Shown: positions 27,578 through 36,587, counted from the first letter of the stretch. The stretch is DNA of 64,000 nucleotides from Roseibium sp. HPY-6 (GCF_040530035.1 NZ_JBEWCD010000003.1:62001-126000); one strand, 5' to 3'. Numbers and translations are program-made. Notes: generated by a model from the letters alone, not told the origin.

Positions 27578-28078
27578 TTAGCCCTGCGACTTGCCGATCT
27601 CTTCCAATTTCTCCTGAAGTGAGAGCTTGTCGAGGGAAGACATCGGCAGGTTCATAAAGATCGAAATCCGGTTATTGAGCATCCGGAAGGCTTCGTTATA
27701 GGCAACCTGATGCTCTGTTTCGTTGCCTTCCGCGCTGACGGGGTCCGGAACACCCCAGTGTGCAGACATAGGTTGACCGGGCCACACCGGGCAGGATTCT
27801 TTTGCAGCGTTGTCGCAGACCGTGAATACGAAATCCATTTCTGGTGCGCCCGGGTCGGCAAATTCGCTCCAGTCTTTCGAACGCACCTCGTCTGTTTTGA
27901 AATTCAGTTTCTTGAGCAATGCGATCACTTCCGGACGCACCTCGCCAGAAGGATTGGACCCGGCCGAAAAAGCCTTGAACCGCCCCTGTCCCTCTCTGTT
28001 GAGGATCGCTTCGGCCATGATCGACCGGGCCGAGTTTCCAGTACAAAGGAAAAGAACGTTGTAAACACCCTCGGACAT
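27578..28078 (-). CDS. arsC: thioredoxin-type arsenate reductase / low-molecular-weight phosphatase
   Basis: A 166-residue protein of the LMW tyrosine phosphatase fold. The P-loop reads LFLCTGNSARS and later cysteines occur in TVCDNAAKESCPVW, the pattern of thioredoxin-coupled ArsC enzymes that reduce arsenate to arsenite. The ATG at 28078 has a GGAGGAAACG binding site; an upstream start would add 16 unrelated residues. It lies 22 bases after the arsR stop on the same strand. No arsenite efflux gene (arsB or acr3) is within the window. Confidence 0.88.
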   Translation of the reverse strand: MSEGVYNVLFLCTGNSARSIMAEAILNREGQGRFKAFSAGSNPSGEVRPEVIALLKKLNFKTDEVRSKDWSEFADPGAPEMDFVFTVCDNAAKESCPVWPGQPMSAHWGVPDPVSAEGNETEHQVAYNEAFRMLNNRISIFMNLPMSSLDKLSLQEKLEEIGKSQG

Positions 28079-28100
28079 CGTTTCCTCCTCGTGCTGTCTG

Positions 28101-28433
28101 CTATTTTCTGCAGGTGATGGCTTCAATTACCTGGGCGCAGAGTTCCGGATGACCGCCGCAACAATCGGCCATGAGATAGGTCAGTAGATCCCTGATACCT
28201 TCCAGATTCGCAAAGTATCTGATCGATCGCCCTTCCCGTTCGTTGCGCACCAAACCGGCTTGCAAGAGCACCGACAGGTTGGCCGACATCGTATTCTGAC
28301 GCACGTTCAGTGCTTCTCCGATGTCACCCGCGCTCATTCCTTCCGGCCCCGCATTGATCAACAACCGGAAAACCTCGAGCCGCGTTTTCTGACTCAGCGC
28401 ACTGAACGAGCTGAGAGCATCATTTATATCCAT
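28101..28433 (-). CDS. arsR: ArsR-family transcriptional repressor
   Basis: A 110-residue winged-helix repressor. The recognition-helix region MSAGDIGEALNVRQNTMSANLSVLLQAGLV and the REGRSIRYFANLE wing are typical. A Cys pair in LMADCCGGH and Cys residues near the C-terminus (CAQVIEAITC) could bind arsenite, as in the C-terminal-cysteine ArsR types; the classical CxC in the recognition helix is absent. It precedes arsC in one unit and an inverted repeat over its start is a likely operator. Confidence 0.88.
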   Translation of the reverse strand: MDINDALSSFSALSQKTRLEVFRLLINAGPEGMSAGDIGEALNVRQNTMSANLSVLLQAGLVRNEREGRSIRYFANLEGIRDLLTYLMADCCGGHPELCAQVIEAITCRK

Positions 28434-28434
28434 A

Positions 28435-28452
28435 AATCATGATATATTGATT
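28435..28452. promoter_or_regulatory. inverted repeat at the arsR start, possible operator
   Basis: AATCA (28435-28439) and TGATT (28448-28452) flank the AT-rich centre TGATATAT just upstream of the arsR ATG, where an autoregulatory ArsR dimer would sit. Short arms, so only moderate support. Confidence 0.4.
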
Positions 28453-28587
28453 AATTAACACACTGCAAGATGAGATTCGACTTCAGGCCAAAACAATCCT
28501 TGTTCAGAAACCGGCATCCGCACGGTTTGCCTTGTGTTCCTTGTTCCAACCTGTTGATCTGCCGCTTGAGACGGTGAAGGGGGCGCA

Positions 28588-29670
28588 ATGAAAACAATCA
28601 AAAATGAATGGCTCGGAACAGGCCTTGAAGATCAACCTGAGTTCGCTTCCGGAGACATTTCGAGATCGCTCGGTCCGCAATCCGGGTTCTTTGCCGAGGT
28701 TACCGGCCTTCAAACCTCTCCACTTCTGAACCGCCCCGAACTCGCAAATGAGCTCGGCATCGATAAGCTGTTTATTAAGGACGAACGCGCGCGACTCGGG
28801 CTCGGCAGCTTCAAGGCGCTTGGGGCCGCCTACGCGATTGCAAAACAGGCATTCACCAGGATCCAGTCCGGCGAAGTGACCGATCCCAACACCGCGTTGG
28901 AAGGCATGACCTTCGTCTGCGCCAGCGCGGGCAATCATGGTCTGTCGCTTGCGGAAGGAGCCCGCATTTTCGGCGCCGATGCTGTTGTTTTTGTCGCCAA
29001 TACAGTCCCCGAAGCCTTCGCTGAAAGGCTGCGGGCGAAAGGTGCAAGGGTCGCCCGCGCGGGCGAGATCTACGAAGAGAGCATGGCGGAAGCCGAGCGC
29101 CAGGCATCCGAAAACGGCTGGCACCTTCTATCCGACAGCACATGGCCCGGCATGACGGAGCCGGGACGCGATGTCATGGAGGGCTACCTGAAAATGGGCG
29201 AAGAAATCGCGCGCCAGATCCCCGAACCACCAACCCACGTCTTTCTGCAGGCTGGCGTCGGCGGGCTTGCTGCTGCCTGTGCTTCGAGCGCACGCACGAG
29301 CTGGGGCGAGGACGTAACGATCGTCGTTGTCGAACCCGAGGCAGCTCCCGCCTTGCTGGCGAGCATATCCGCGGGCAAGCCTGTCCTGGCACCGGGCCCT
29401 GTTTCAAACATGGGCCGGTTGGATTGCAAGGAACCCTCTCATCTGGCGTTGCGCTACCTCGCGTTAGAAGCAAATATTTTCTCAACAGTCACGGACGCCG
29501 AAGCGGAAGAGACTGTTGCCTGGCTTGACGGCAACGGACTAAAGACGACCCCGTCTGGCGCTGCCAGTCTCTGCGCTGTTCATCACGCACGCAGTCATTT
29601 TGAAGAGCTGGGCCTGACAGCAGACTCCAGGGTGCTCTGCTATCTCTCGGAAGGGCCGGAAGATGGCTGA
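28588..29670 (+). CDS. diaminopropionate ammonia-lyase-like PLP enzyme
   Basis: A 360-residue fold type II PLP enzyme. The PLP lysine is Lys 76 in GLGSFKALGAAYA, followed by CASAGNHGLSLA and the glycine loop QAGVGGLAAA. The SDSTWPGMTEPGRDVMEGYLKM segment is shared with diaminopropionate ammonia-lyases (YgeX/DpaL), which make pyruvate and ammonia from 2,3-diaminopropionate. It is shorter than E. coli YgeX (about 398 residues), so another beta-substituted amino acid is possible. An AAGGGGG site precedes the ATG. Its end overlaps the M24 gene by eight bases, making an operon with a hydrolase and a racemase-like enzyme. Confidence 0.8.
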   Translation: MKTIKNEWLGTGLEDQPEFASGDISRSLGPQSGFFAEVTGLQTSPLLNRPELANELGIDKLFIKDERARLGLGSFKALGAAYAIAKQAFTRIQSGEVTDPNTALEGMTFVCASAGNHGLSLAEGARIFGADAVVFVANTVPEAFAERLRAKGARVARAGEIYEESMAEAERQASENGWHLLSDSTWPGMTEPGRDVMEGYLKMGEEIARQIPEPPTHVFLQAGVGGLAAACASSARTSWGEDVTIVVVEPEAAPALLASISAGKPVLAPGPVSNMGRLDCKEPSHLALRYLALEANIFSTVTDAEAEETVAWLDGNGLKTTPSGAASLCAVHHARSHFEELGLTADSRVLCYLSEGPEDG

Positions 29671-30805
29671 ACCGGACTTCCCAGAAAGCGAATATGAGGG
29701 ACGGCTGGAGCGCGCGCAGCATGCAATGCGGAAAGAGGGATTTGACGCGCTCTTTTTCACGACAGAGCCTGAAATGCGTTATTTCACCGGCTTCAGGACC
29801 CTGTTCTGGCAAAGCCCGACCCGGCCATGGTTCCTGATCGTTCCGCAAGACGGAAAGCCCATTGCAATCATCCCCGAGATCGGCGCTCCGCTGATGGCGT
29901 CCACCTGGATTGACGATATCCGGACGTTTTCAGCGCCTCATCCTGTTGACGAAGGTATCTCGGTTCTGGCGAGCAGTCTTAAAACTTACCGGCGCATCGG
30001 CTTGCCGATGGGACGGGAAAGCTCGCTGCGCATGCCGATGCAGGACTTTGAAGAGTTGCAGTCCGAACTTGCCGAAACGTCTTTTGCAGATGCATCGCCG
30101 TTGATGATGCAACTGCGCATGGTCAAATCGGACAAGGAAATCGATCTCCTGCGCCGGATCTGCAGGATCGGTTCGGCCGCATTCGCCAATGCCGGAAGCC
30201 TGTTTCATGAAGGACAACCGCTCAGGGAAGCCTTTCGAAAGTTCAAAATCGAGCTCCTGCAGCAGGGAGCCGACGATGTGCCCTATCTGGTGGGCGGGGC
30301 CGGTCCGGGGGGTTATTACGACGTTATTTCACCCCCGACCGACCGTCCTCTTGCGGAAGGTAACGTTTTGATGCTCGATACCGGCGCGACCAGGAATGGG
30401 TATTTCTGCGACTTCGACCGGAACTTCGCAATCGGCCATGCCACCGACGACGTTCGAGCAGCGCACGAAAAACTGGTTCAGGCCGTCGCTGCCGCCGCCG
30501 CAATCGCGCGTCCTGGAAAGACCTGTGCGGATCTCTTCAAGGCAATGACCGATGTTCTTGCCCAAGATCCCGGCAACGTCGGGCGCCTGGGACACGGGCT
30601 CGGAATGCAGCTGACTGAGACGCCGTCGATCACAGCGTTTGACAGCACGGAACTCAGGGAGAACATGGTTCTTACGCTGGAACCGGGCATTGGTCTTCGC
30701 GACGACAAGATGATGGTGCACGAGGAAAATATTGTCATTCGAGCCGGTGCGCCCGAGTTCTTGAGCACGCCCGCCTCTGCAGAAATTCCCGTGATCCCGG
30801 ATTGA
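29663..30805 (+). CDS. M24-family metallohydrolase (Xaa-Pro peptidase / ectoine hydrolase type)
   Basis: 380 residues with an N-terminal creatinase-type domain (1-150) and a C-terminal pita-bread domain. The five metal ligands can be followed: Asp in LDTGA, Asp in CDFDRNFAIG, His in GHGLGMQLTE, Glu in LEPGIG and Glu in HEENIVI. Relatives hydrolyse Xaa-Pro peptides, creatine or ectoine (DoeA/EutD). Between a diaminopropionate-lyase-like gene and an Asp/Glu-racemase-like gene it probably opens an amide or cyclic amidine substrate whose product the PLP enzyme then deaminates; this is inference. Confidence 0.82.
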   Translation: MAEPDFPESEYEGRLERAQHAMRKEGFDALFFTTEPEMRYFTGFRTLFWQSPTRPWFLIVPQDGKPIAIIPEIGAPLMASTWIDDIRTFSAPHPVDEGISVLASSLKTYRRIGLPMGRESSLRMPMQDFEELQSELAETSFADASPLMMQLRMVKSDKEIDLLRRICRIGSAAFANAGSLFHEGQPLREAFRKFKIELLQQGADDVPYLVGGAGPGGYYDVISPPTDRPLAEGNVLMLDTGATRNGYFCDFDRNFAIGHATDDVRAAHEKLVQAVAAAAAIARPGKTCADLFKAMTDVLAQDPGNVGRLGHGLGMQLTETPSITAFDSTELRENMVLTLEPGIGLRDDKMMVHEENIVIRAGAPEFLSTPASAEIPVIPD

Positions 30806-30816
30806 AGGAGAGCGAT

Positions 30817-31566
30817 GTGCGGCTGGATTTCGACTGTGACACGGGTCTGGGGAAAAAGGCCGCTCTCGGTCTGATCGTCTTGCAGGCCGATGAAACGATC
30901 GAAAAGGAATTCCGCCCGCTGTTCGATCAGGACGGGGTGGTTCTCTACCATTCCCGCATTGCCAGCGATCCGGAAGTCACCGAAGAAACTCTCATGCGAA
31001 TGAAGGAAAACCTGACTGGCGCGGCGGCACTTTTGCCTGGTCATCGCCCGCTGGACGTTATCGGATATGCCTGCACATCTGCCTCGACCGTGATCGGGTC
31101 CGGGGCTGTGGAAGCCGCAATCCGGAAGGCTCATCCGGGCGCATCCGTGACAAACCCGGCTGTTGCTGTCGTCGCCGCTTTGAAGGCATTTGGAGTCGAA
31201 CGGATCGGCGTTGTCTCGCCCTATATAGCCAACGTCACCGAGGCCGTATGCGGATTGCTAAGGCGGGAAGGACTTGAACCGGCAAAGATCGGCTCATTCG
31301 GCCAGTCCGAAGAGGCTGTGGTTGCACGTATCGAAGCGCGATCCGTACAAGACGCAATCTGTGCAATTGGAGACGATCCAAAAGTCGATGCCGTCTTCGC
31401 TTCCTGTACCAATTTGCGCACATTTCCCGTTATCGAGGCATGCGAACGTGCTCTGAACAAACCGGTTATCAGTTCGAACGTGGCCCTTGCCTGGCACATG
31501 ATGACGCTGGCCGGTATCGACACCCGCGGCAAGGCGCTAGGACGGCTCTTCAACCGCGAAACATGA
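30817..31566 (+). CDS. Asp/Glu racemase / maleate isomerase / EutA-like protein
   Basis: About 249 residues of the two-cysteine Asp/Glu racemase superfamily. The two active-site cysteines lie in GYACTSAST in the first half and FASCTNLRTF in the second. Relatives are arylmalonate decarboxylase, maleate cis-trans isomerase and EutA of ectoine utilisation. The GTG at 30817 is favoured because an AAGGAG site lies six bases before it; a TTG overlapping the M24 stop is the alternative. It closes the three-gene operon begun at 28588. Confidence 0.8.
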   Translation: MRLDFDCDTGLGKKAALGLIVLQADETIEKEFRPLFDQDGVVLYHSRIASDPEVTEETLMRMKENLTGAAALLPGHRPLDVIGYACTSASTVIGSGAVEAAIRKAHPGASVTNPAVAVVAALKAFGVERIGVVSPYIANVTEAVCGLLRREGLEPAKIGSFGQSEEAVVARIEARSVQDAICAIGDDPKVDAVFASCTNLRTFPVIEACERALNKPVISSNVALAWHMMTLAGIDTRGKALGRLFNRET

Positions 31567-31694
31567 TCGCAGCGAGATGACAGTGTTTGGCGGCAGAAGC
31601 CGCAAAACAGATTTTCACCGCATTCCTTGTTGACTTCCAAGGAATTCCGGGCAAAAACACCGCCGTCTCAAGTTTTGACGATTGCGAGCACCCG

Positions 31695-31832
31695 ATGAAC
31701 CGGCTCAGCGCCGACATTCTGGATATGATGTCCAAGGCTCTTGCCAGCGCAACATTCCTGCGCGGCGAGACCCGTTCGGCTGCCGTAACCGCTTTCAAAC
31801 GCACAACAAAGACAACCAAGACCACCGCTTGA
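31695..31832 (+). CDS. possible small protein, 45 residues
   Basis: A short frame beginning MNRLSADILDMMSKALASAT, amphipathic at the start and ending in a run of Thr/Lys codons (KTTKTT). The binding site before the ATG is weak and the frame extends 36 codons further upstream without clear coding character. It sits alone between the racemase-like gene and asd. It may be a genuine small helical protein or chance; I lean slightly to chance. Confidence 0.3.
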   Translation: MNRLSADILDMMSKALASATFLRGETRSAAVTAFKRTTKTTKTTA

Positions 31833-31847
31833 CGGTGCCGCTCATCC

Positions 31848-31870
31848 CGCCTCCCCGGGGATGGGAGGCG
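31848..31870 (+). promoter_or_regulatory. strong hairpin upstream of asd
   Basis: Arms CGCCTCCC (31848-31855) and GGGAGGCG (31863-31870), seven-base loop, 68 bases before the asd ATG. No T run follows, so it is not a classical terminator; a Rho-dependent end or a leader structure are both possible. Confidence 0.4.
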
Positions 31871-31938
31871 CCCAGAGCCGGCAAGCCTTCTTCGGGGCAG
31901 CCGGTGAAGCGGGGAGACGGACAAGGACTAGACCGAAA

Positions 31939-32973
31939 ATGGGTTTCAAGATCGCAATTGCAGGCGCCACGGGCAATGTCGGCCGTGAACTGCTGGACAT
32001 TCTGGACGAGCGCGGCTTTCCGGCCGATGACGTCATCGCACTCGCTTCCCGCCGTTCCCAGGGTACGGAAGTATCTTTCGGCGACAAGACGCTGAAGGTT
32101 CAGGCGATGGAGAATTTCGACTTCTCCGACACCGACATCTGCCTGATGTCCGCTGGCGGCTCCGTCTCCAAGGAATGGGCGCCTCGGATCGCGGCCAAGG
32201 GCTGCGTCGTGATCGACAACTCTTCCGCCTGGCGCTACGACGCCGACGTGCCGCTGATCGTTCCGGAAGTGAATGCCGATGCCATTTCCGGTTTCACCAA
32301 GAAGAACATCATCGCAAATCCGAACTGCTCGACGGCGCAGCTGGTCGTGGCCCTGAAGCCGCTTCACGAGCATGCCAAAATCAAGCGTATCGTCGTGTCC
32401 ACCTACCAGGCTGTCTCCGGCACCGGCAAAGAGGCGATGGAGGAGCTGTTCAACCAGACCCGCGCCGTCTTCGTCAACGACCCGATCGAGCCGAACAAAT
32501 ATCCGAAGCGGATCGCCTTCAACGTCATTCCCCACTGTGATGTCTTCATGGAAGACGGTTACACCAAGGAGGAATGGAAGGTTCTGGCGGAAACCAAGAA
32601 GATGCTCGATCCGAGCATCAAGGTCACCTGCACGGCCGTGCGCGTTCCGGTCTTCATCGGTCACTCCGAAAGCGTCAACATCGAGTTCGAAAACGAGATT
32701 TCCGCTGACGAGGCGCGCAGCGTCCTGCGCGAAGCACCAGGCTGCCTGGTGATCGACAAGCATGAAGACGGCGGCTACATGACGCCGTATGAAGCCGCCG
32801 GTGAAGACGCGACCTACATCTCGCGCATCCGCGAAGACGCGACCGTCGAGAACGGCCTGAACATCTGGGTCGTATCCGACAACCTGCGCAAGGGCGCCGC
32901 TTTGAACACCATCCAGATTGCCGAAGTGCTGGTCAATCGCGGTCTGATCACGCCGAAAAAGGCGGCCGCCTGA
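31939..32973 (+). CDS. asd: aspartate-semialdehyde dehydrogenase
   Basis: Reduces aspartyl phosphate to aspartate semialdehyde for lysine/diaminopimelate, threonine and methionine synthesis. 344 residues. The NADP-binding start IAIAGATGNVGRELL, the active-site Cys in NPNCSTAQ, the STYQAVSGTGKEA loop and the catalytic His within RVPVFIGHSESV are all present. The ATG at 31939 is the family start; 26 further open codons upstream contain a hairpin and are not coding. The gene appears monocistronic. Confidence 0.96.
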   Translation: MGFKIAIAGATGNVGRELLDILDERGFPADDVIALASRRSQGTEVSFGDKTLKVQAMENFDFSDTDICLMSAGGSVSKEWAPRIAAKGCVVIDNSSAWRYDADVPLIVPEVNADAISGFTKKNIIANPNCSTAQLVVALKPLHEHAKIKRIVVSTYQAVSGTGKEAMEELFNQTRAVFVNDPIEPNKYPKRIAFNVIPHCDVFMEDGYTKEEWKVLAETKKMLDPSIKVTCTAVRVPVFIGHSESVNIEFENEISADEARSVLREAPGCLVIDKHEDGGYMTPYEAAGEDATYISRIREDATVENGLNIWVVSDNLRKGAALNTIQIAEVLVNRGLITPKKAAA

Positions 32974-33040
32974 TATCTTTCTGCGGACGTCGTCCGGCGT
33001 CCGCATCTTCTCTTCCTCTTCAAGAAAGCATGGCTCCGCT

Positions 33041-33781
33041 ATGCCCTCGCCATTCAATGGGTCCTATCAGGACTTCCTGACGTCTTCGCCGGAAGCGTCC
33101 TTCACCGACTGGTTGGCAGCAGGCGCTGAGCCCTATTGGTCCAGCGCGACGGGTCACGCCTTCACCCACGCCATCGGCGACGGCACCATGCCGGACGACG
33201 CCTATGTCCGATACCTGATCGAAGACTACACCTTCATCACGGATCTGGCCTCTACGCTGGGGTATCTTGTTGCCAAGGCACCCAGCATGCGGTCCAAGTC
33301 ACGGCTGTCAGCCTTTCTGGCACTGCTGACATCGGAAGAAAACGATTATTTCCTGCGCTCTTTCGATGCGCTTGGTGTGTCCCCCGATGTCTACGAACAG
33401 GCGGCGCAGGGTCCGGTCACCAAGGCGTTTGCGGATCTCCTTTTGACGTCCTCCGGCGAAGGCTCCTATGCCGAAGGTCTGACTTGCCTGCTCTGTGCGG
33501 AATGGTGCTATCTCACATGGGGCAAACGCGAGGCTGAAAAACCCCGCTCAGTGAAATTCTACCTCACGGAATGGATCGATCTTCACGCTGTTCCAGGCTT
33601 CGAAGCCTTCGTGAACTGGATCCGCTCCGAATTGGACGAAATCGGCCCGGCCCTCTCCCAGGAGAAGCAGAAAACGCTCGCTGGCCTCTTCCGCCAGATG
33701 TGTATCCTGGAAGACGCATTTTTCGAAGCGGCCTGGACGGGCGCCGGACCGGAGATCACCGGCAGGCTCCCGCGGGACTAG
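33041..33781 (+). CDS. TenA-family protein (thiaminase II/haem-oxygenase-like fold)
   Basis: A 246-residue all-helical protein of the TenA/PqqC fold. The conserved Asp lies in YLIEDYTFI, the nucleophile Cys in LLCAEWCYLTWG and the late Glu in ILEDAFFEAAW, matching the catalytic Asp-Cys-Glu of TenA. TenA hydrolyses aminopyrimidines in thiamine salvage; the CAEWCY variant belongs to a less studied branch, so the substrate may differ. The next gene, a DMT transporter, starts three bases after its stop and could carry the substrate. No TPP riboswitch-like leader was recognised upstream. Confidence 0.82.
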   Translation: MPSPFNGSYQDFLTSSPEASFTDWLAAGAEPYWSSATGHAFTHAIGDGTMPDDAYVRYLIEDYTFITDLASTLGYLVAKAPSMRSKSRLSAFLALLTSEENDYFLRSFDALGVSPDVYEQAAQGPVTKAFADLLLTSSGEGSYAEGLTCLLCAEWCYLTWGKREAEKPRSVKFYLTEWIDLHAVPGFEAFVNWIRSELDEIGPALSQEKQKTLAGLFRQMCILEDAFFEAAWTGAGPEITGRLPRD

Positions 33782-33784
33782 GGC

Positions 33785-34678
33785 ATGTACGTCTATGAAG
33801 CCGCTGCTCTTGGAGCCGCTACGCTTTGGGCTTTGACCGGTCTCTTGTCCGCCGCACCCGCGCAGCATCTCGGTGCGATCGCGTTCAACTGCACCCGCAT
33901 GGTCATGGTTACGATCATGCTTTGCGTCTGGGTGGGCATAGCCGGCGGGTGGGACACAATTGGAAGTGCGCATCTGATCCCTTTGATCCTGTCCGGCGTC
34001 ATTGGCATCTTCATGGGCGACACCGCCCTCTTTCTGACCCTGAACCGGATGGGCCCGCGCCGGACCGCAATGCTCTTTTCGCTGAACGCACCCATGTCCG
34101 CCATTTTGGGTTGGATCATCCTGGATGAAGATCTGACCGGCCTTCAGACAATCGGCATCCTGCTGATCTTTCTGGGCGTGTTGCTGGCCATTCGTTTCGG
34201 CAAGCGTAAATCCCAGTTGCACAAGTGGGAAAGCATCAAGGGACCGCTTTGGATCGGTGTCATCCTCGGACTGGCAGCAGCATTATCGCAGTCGGTCGGC
34301 TCCCTGATCGCACGTCCGGTTATGGAAACCGGCGCTGATCCGGTCGCAGCTTCCAGCATCCGTGTTGGCGTGGCGGCGTTCTGTCTTGTGCTGCTGACGA
34401 GGCTGCCGGTCAGCTGGGTCAAGCCTGCAGGTCAATTTACCTTTCGGGTCGTCGGCATCATCGCGATATCGGGCCTGCTCGGCATGGGGATCGGTATGAC
34501 GTTGATACTCTTTGCCTTGTCCGGCGGCGAGGTCGGCATCGTTGCCACTCTATCCGCGACGACCCCTGCAGTGATGTTGCCAATGATGTGGTGGCGCACG
34601 AAGGAAGTCCCGGCCGCCGGCGCCTGGGCGGGGGCAGCACTGGTCGTGTCAGGCAGTGCATTGCTGTTCATCGTCTAG
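33785..34678 (+). CDS. EamA/DMT-superfamily transporter
   Basis: A 297-residue ten-span membrane protein made of two EamA repeats, with the conserved DTALFLTLNRMGPRRTAMLFSLNAPMSA-type region split across spans 3 and 4. It starts three bases after the TenA-family gene and is surely co-translated with it, so transport of a thiamine-related pyrimidine or of another TenA substrate is the best guess. The family also exports amino acids and other metabolites. Confidence 0.85.
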   Translation: MYVYEAAALGAATLWALTGLLSAAPAQHLGAIAFNCTRMVMVTIMLCVWVGIAGGWDTIGSAHLIPLILSGVIGIFMGDTALFLTLNRMGPRRTAMLFSLNAPMSAILGWIILDEDLTGLQTIGILLIFLGVLLAIRFGKRKSQLHKWESIKGPLWIGVILGLAAALSQSVGSLIARPVMETGADPVAASSIRVGVAAFCLVLLTRLPVSWVKPAGQFTFRVVGIIAISGLLGMGIGMTLILFALSGGEVGIVATLSATTPAVMLPMMWWRTKEVPAAGAWAGAALVVSGSALLFIV

Positions 34679-34842
34679 GCTCGAAGAAAATCGCGGAGGA
34701 TTTTCATCCTTGCGGCAAATGACGACGAGAGAAAGGCAAATCATCCAAGCAAAATCAAGTATTTATTATTTTTAGGTGTGTACTTACAAATAACACGAAT
34801 AGATAGAATGAGTTTGCTCAAAATTTACGCGAATCAGTGAAA

Positions 34843-34866
34843 ACCCCTACCAGAGGCAATAGGGGT
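34843..34866 (+). promoter_or_regulatory. hairpin covering the ribosome binding site of the chemoreceptor gene
   Basis: ACCCCTA (34843-34849) pairs perfectly with TAGGGGT (34860-34866) around a ten-base loop. The right arm contains the AGGGG that lies six bases before the ATG at 34872, so the stem would hide the ribosome binding site until opened. Confidence 0.5.
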
Positions 34867-34871
34867 ACTTC

Positions 34872-36587
34872 ATGACAAATCTTTTTGCTCGTTTGAGCGT
34901 GACGTCCACACTGGCGATCGTCTCGGGTGGCGTGCTGACGATTTCCATGGTCGTGGTTGGCATTATTCTTTACCAGGTCGCACTTGGCCAGGCCCAGACG
35001 GCGGCACTGAAAAAACAGGACGTGAATCTGCGCGTCGCGGCGACGATCTTTCAGGAACGCGTGAACGAAGCGAGCGTCAACTGGAGTTCGGAAGGCAGTG
35101 TCACCCGGATCGAACTGGCCGAGATACCTACCTTTGAAAACCATGACATGATCGATTCGATCGGCAGAATGACCGGTGAAACGGCAACCGTTTTCGCATG
35201 GGATCCCGAGACGAAAGATTTCTGGAGAAAAACGACAAACATCATCAAGGGTGACGGTAAACGCGCTGTTGGAACACCGCTCGGCAAGAACGGTGCAGTC
35301 TACCCCGTCGTGACCAGCGGCAAGACATTTCACGGTCAGGCAACGATCCTTGGCAAGGACTATTTCACTGTCTACCAGCCGATCTTCTCCAACTCGGGCG
35401 CAATCATAGGCATTCTCTATGCCGGCGTTGAAAAGGCTGCTGTTCAGGCGAACGTATGGGAACTGATGAGCGGCTATGCGATGTTGGCGTTGCCCGTTGT
35501 CGTTATTTCCGTCCTTCTGCTGATTTTCGCTATCCGCCGCCAGCTGAGTCCTGTCACCGAACTTGCTGAGATCACCGCACAGATCGCCAAGGACAACCTT
35601 GACGGCGAGGTACCATTTAAAGAACGCACAGATCAGATCGGCACCCTAGCGCAAGCCGTGAACGCTTTGAAAAGCAGGGCAGTGGAACGACTGTCCCTTG
35701 CCGAACAGCAAAGGGACACGGAAACGGCAACCGTCGACAGACAAAACGCTGTTCAGTCACTCATTGAAACCTTCCGCAACAATGTGTCGAATGTACTGAA
35801 TTCGGTCGACGACACTGTCCAGAGCCTGGGCAGCACCGCCGGACGCCTGTCCGACTTGTCAGGTCAAAGCGCCTCCAGCGCGGTCGAAACCCTCAACTCA
35901 GCCGATGATGCGACGTCCAGCGTTCAGACGGTCGCCAGCGCTGCCGAGGAACTGTCCGCATCCATCGGCGAAATCTCCCGTCAGGTCGCCCAGACAACCG
36001 AAGTTGTCAGCCGTGCAACGGAAGGGACACGCGTCACCAACGAGAAGGTCGAAGGGCTTGCCTCTTCGGCTTCGAAAATCGGTGAGGTCGTAACTTTGAT
36101 CCAGGCGATTGCCGAACAGACGAATCTGTTGGCCCTCAACGCCACGATTGAAGCCGCGCGCGCGGGTGAAGCCGGTAAAGGCTTTGCGGTCGTTGCAGCC
36201 GAAGTCAAGGAACTCGCCACTCAGACGTCAAAGGCGACCGAGGAAATCGGAGCCCAGATCACCGCTATCCAGGATGCAACGAAGGAGTCGGTGAGTGCGA
36301 TCGCGGAGATCACGACGATCATGGAAGAAGTGAATTCCTACACCAGCACGATCGCTTCGGCGGTCGGTGAACAGGGATCCGCAACAGGCGAGATTTCCCA
36401 GAACGCTCAGAAAGCAGCCGAAGGCACGACATTTGTGTCTTCCAGAATGTCCGACCTGTCGGGCACCGTGAACGAGACATCAGAGTCCTCTCAATCGGTA
36501 CTGGATGCATCCGAACTGCTGTCGTCACGCACCGATGAGCTGAAGCAGGAAGTCGAAACGTTCCTCCGCAACGTGGCCGCCGCCTGA
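34872..36587 (+). CDS. methyl-accepting chemotaxis protein with Cache-type sensor
   Basis: A 571-residue chemoreceptor. Spans at about 14-36 and 197-217 enclose a periplasmic single-Cache-type (Cache_3/Cache_2) domain of about 160 residues ([42 protein letters not shown]). HAMP follows (about 219-270), then the coiled coil with the tip [24 protein letters not shown]. The C-terminus FLRNVAAA nearly matches the first chemoreceptor in the window. Cache domains of this kind often sense small carboxylates. The gene is alone, in an AT-rich upstream setting with a hairpin over its ribosome binding site. Confidence 0.93.
   Translation: MTNLFARLSVTSTLAIVSGGVLTISMVVVGIILYQVALGQAQTAALKKQDVNLRVAATIFQERVNEASVNWSSEGSVTRIELAEIPTFENHDMIDSIGRMTGETATVFAWDPETKDFWRKTTNIIKGDGKRAVGTPLGKNGAVYPVVTSGKTFHGQATILGKDYFTVYQPIFSNSGAIIGILYAGVEKAAVQANVWELMSGYAMLALPVVVISVLLLIFAIRRQLSPVTELAEITAQIAKDNLDGEVPFKERTDQIGTLAQAVNALKSRAVERLSLAEQQRDTETATVDRQNAVQSLIETFRNNVSNVLNSVDDTVQSLGSTAGRLSDLSGQSASSAVETLNSADDATSSVQTVASAAEELSASIGEISRQVAQTTEVVSRATEGTRVTNEKVEGLASSASKIGEVVTLIQAIAEQTNLLALNATIEAARAGEAGKGFAVVAAEVKELATQTSKATEEIGAQITAIQDATKESVSAIAEITTIMEEVNSYTSTIASAVGEQGSATGEISQNAQKAAEGTTFVSSRMSDLSGTVNETSESSQSVLDASELLSSRTDELKQEVETFLRNVAAA

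Larger units (their letters stand above)
31567..31938. other. gap between the catabolic operon and asd
   Basis: 372 bases with one short doubtful frame (31695-31832) and a strong GC-rich hairpin (31848-31870). No further gene, RNA or repeat is seen. Confidence 0.5.

Noticed and set aside
31795..33057. 420-codon open frame antisense to asd
   Set aside because: asd is unmistakable; the antisense frame is a GC-codon shadow.
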